NCBI GenBank assembly: GCA_040007395.1
Contig: JBDTVG010000286.1
Span: forward strand, 1-6,511
Origin: DATGFK01 sp040007395
GTDB taxonomy: Bacteria; Chloroflexota; Anaerolineae; Aggregatilineales; UBA2796
Length of the DNA: 6,511 nt
Direction of reading: 5' to 3'
Shown: in pieces, positions 5,307-6,511 of the stretch
Layout of the letters: each line of letters opens with the position of its first letter
Numbering within the stretch: position 1 is the first letter of the stretch
Program-made: the position numbers and the translations under genes
The notes under the pieces: generated by a model
Seen by the model: only the letters and a program-made list of their open reading frames with translations
Database searches by the model: none
Told to the model about the DNA's origin: nothing

Positions 5307-6320
5307 TTAAATGGGAAAGTGGAGCAGGCTGGCAGCTTTGCGTTTGGTGTCCTCCGTGCGGCGGTCATAACGACCCGTCGTGGTCACGCTAGCATGGCCT
5401 GCTAGCTTTGACACGGTGTTGATGTCGGCACCTTTGTCGAGCAGATTACCGACGAAGGTGCGGCGGAAATCATGCGGGCTAAACTTGGCTAACCCGGCCT
5501 GCTTGGCCCGCTTCGCCAAAATGATGTACACGGCCTGCGTGCTCAACGCCATCCCAGACAGCTTCCCGCTAGCCCCACCCTTGCCCCGTTTGCCTATCCG
5601 ACAGAACAGCGACCCTTCGTCGGTGCCGCGCCAGACTAACCAAGCCTCTAGGGCCGTTTTAGCCCCATGTGTCACGTAGACTGTACGTTCCCGATTGCCC
5701 TTGCCGTGGCGCACGACCAGTGCCTCGGTGTCGGCGGTGTAATCAGCGAAGGTCAGTGCTGCCAGTTCAGCCCGCCGCAAGCCGCATGTCCACAGGATGC
5801 CAATGATCGCTAGATCGCGTGCTCCGGCGGCGGTTGTGTCGCGGCGACACACATCGATCAAGCGGATGATCTCCCCCTCGCTGATGTCGCGGCCTGTCGG
5901 GTTGCTACTGCCTTTGACCTCTTTGAAGTTGAGCGCCTTCTTGTACTCGTCAGGGGTCAGATAGTCCATGTCGTAGGCCGCTTGCAGCACTCCCCGCAGC
6001 GCCGAGAGCATTTTGTTGGTGGTGCTGTATTTGTAGTGGCCCGCCAGCGCCGCCCGGATCGCCTTTGTATGTTCGGATCTCAGCGCCACCCAAGGGAAAG
6101 TTTGCGCTGTCTGAGTGCCACCTAGCCAGACCTTACGCTCAATATCGTACTGCGCCCCACTCATAATAGCGGCGATAGTGTCCAATGCCGAGCGCACGGT
6201 GCGCCGTGAGTGTTCGCTACCCAGTGAGGCTAGGTAGGCGGCGGCGGGGTTAACTGTCGAACGCTCTAGGTTGGCAGGTAGGATCGGATTAGTGATGGTC
6301 AGGGCCGTGTCATCGGTCAT
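5307..6320 (-). CDS. Tyrosine recombinase / phage-type integrase
   Basis: This 337-residue site-specific recombinase (XerC/D-like, phage integrase superfamily) cuts and rejoins DNA through a 3'-phosphotyrosine intermediate. Residues about 20-125 form the N-terminal SAM-like core-binding domain. Residues about 140-330 form the catalytic domain. The full active set is visible: R182 ('TCGLRRAEL'), K207 ('RHGKGNRER'), H283 and R286 ('SPHDFRRTF'), H309 ('LAGHAS') and nucleophile Y318 ('TTGRYDRR'). Length and residues are complete, so it should be active. ATG 6320 is chosen over the in-frame ATG at 6359 because AAAGGA sits 8 bases upstream and the 13 extra residues are not conserved-looking. No excisionase or second recombinase is visible. 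It may belong to an integrative element, an integron-like or Xer-like system, or be a domesticated solitary enzyme; the window cannot decide. Its 3' end faces the 28-bp palindrome. Confidence 0.92.
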   Translation of the reverse strand: MTDDTALTITNPILPANLERSTVNPAAAYLASLGSEHSRRTVRSALDTIAAIMSGAQYDIERKVWLGGTQTAQTFPWVALRSEHTKAIRAALAGHYKYSTTNKMLSALRGVLQAAYDMDYLTPDEYKKALNFKEVKGSSNPTGRDISEGEIIRLIDVCRRDTTAAGARDLAIIGILWTCGLRRAELAALTFADYTADTEALVVRHGKGNRERTVYVTHGAKTALEAWLVWRGTDEGSLFCRIGKRGKGGASGKLSGMALSTQAVYIILAKRAKQAGLAKFSPHDFRRTFVGNLLDKGADINTVSKLAGHASVTTTGRYDRRTEDTKRKAASLLHFPI

Positions 6321-6328
6321 GGATGATT

Positions 6329-6334
6329 TCCTTT
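6329..6334 (-). promoter_or_regulatory. Ribosome-binding site of the tyrosine recombinase
   Basis: AAAGGA on the minus strand is 8 bases before ATG 6320. The alternative ATG at 6359 has no purine-rich run upstream, so this site decides the start. Confidence 0.6.
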
Positions 6335-6381
6335 GGATATTGAGAGCAAGCGCTACCATCGATGGTCAGGCCGATTAGCCT

Positions 6382-6460
6382 AGACTTCTTTGTTTTTGAC
6401 CGGACGAAACCGATCCGCTTTCGAGGGTATATTTTGCTTACAATTAGTTTCGAGAAGTCT
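6382..6460. promoter_or_regulatory. Inverted and direct repeats upstream of the recombinase, possible operator
   Basis: AGACTTCT (6382-6389) and AGAAGTCT (6453-6460) are exact inverted copies. The 10-mer TCTTTGTTTT occurs as a direct repeat at 6387-6396 and 6458-6467, so each inverted arm joins the same AT-rich tail. This region lies 60-140 bases upstream of the recombinase start, where a promoter is expected. No clear -35/-10 pair was found. A regulator or recombinase arm-type binding site is possible. Confidence 0.3.
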
Positions 6461-6511
6461 TTGTTTTCACAACTCATCCTGCCTGATGATGCCGCGTCCC
6501 GGTTTGCACGG

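Overview
The window reads as accessory (non-core) DNA of a mid-GC, free-living bacterium. My best guess is Chloroflexota (filamentous Chloroflexia-like), because secreted proteins that combine SBBP blades with 'FRPSNGLIYLK...GDWNGDG' repeats are common there. They also occur in Acidobacteriota and other phyla, so this is an inference from repeat style, not a marker-gene assignment. There are no rRNA, tRNA or CRISPR features, and no housekeeping genes.

Layout, left to right. Positions 1-345 hold no convincing gene, but 252-322 carries nested and mutually exclusive inverted repeats. Next comes a small plus-strand helix-turn-helix protein of Mor-activator type (346-522). An IS630-family insertion sequence (about 601-1556) follows on the minus strand. 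Its transposase is split into an HTH half and a DDE half that meet at an A7G slippery run. Positions 1559-1698 hold a plus-strand stretch that looks like the tail of a lost gene. The largest gene (1699-4893, minus) encodes a secreted 1064-residue protein with a signal peptide, an N-terminal beta domain, exactly seven SBBP beta-propeller blades, one putative Ig domain and five FG-GAP/VCBS-like repeats with calcium-loop motifs. Positions 4894-5306 are non-coding and contain a near-perfect 28-bp palindrome with 11-6-11 geometry. A complete tyrosine recombinase (5307-6320, minus) follows, and 6321-6511 is its upstream region.

Functionally the window pairs two DNA-mobility genes (an IS630 transposase and a tyrosine recombinase) with a large repeat-rich surface or secreted protein and a small regulator. 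The most interesting non-coding signals are the 11-6-11 palindrome just downstream of the recombinase, a six-copy AGAAGT-type motif confined to the non-coding DNA around the recombinase and the start of the secreted-protein gene, and the leader-like alternative pairing before the small HTH gene. None of these proves a new system. The palindrome is the best candidate for something functional and unannotated.
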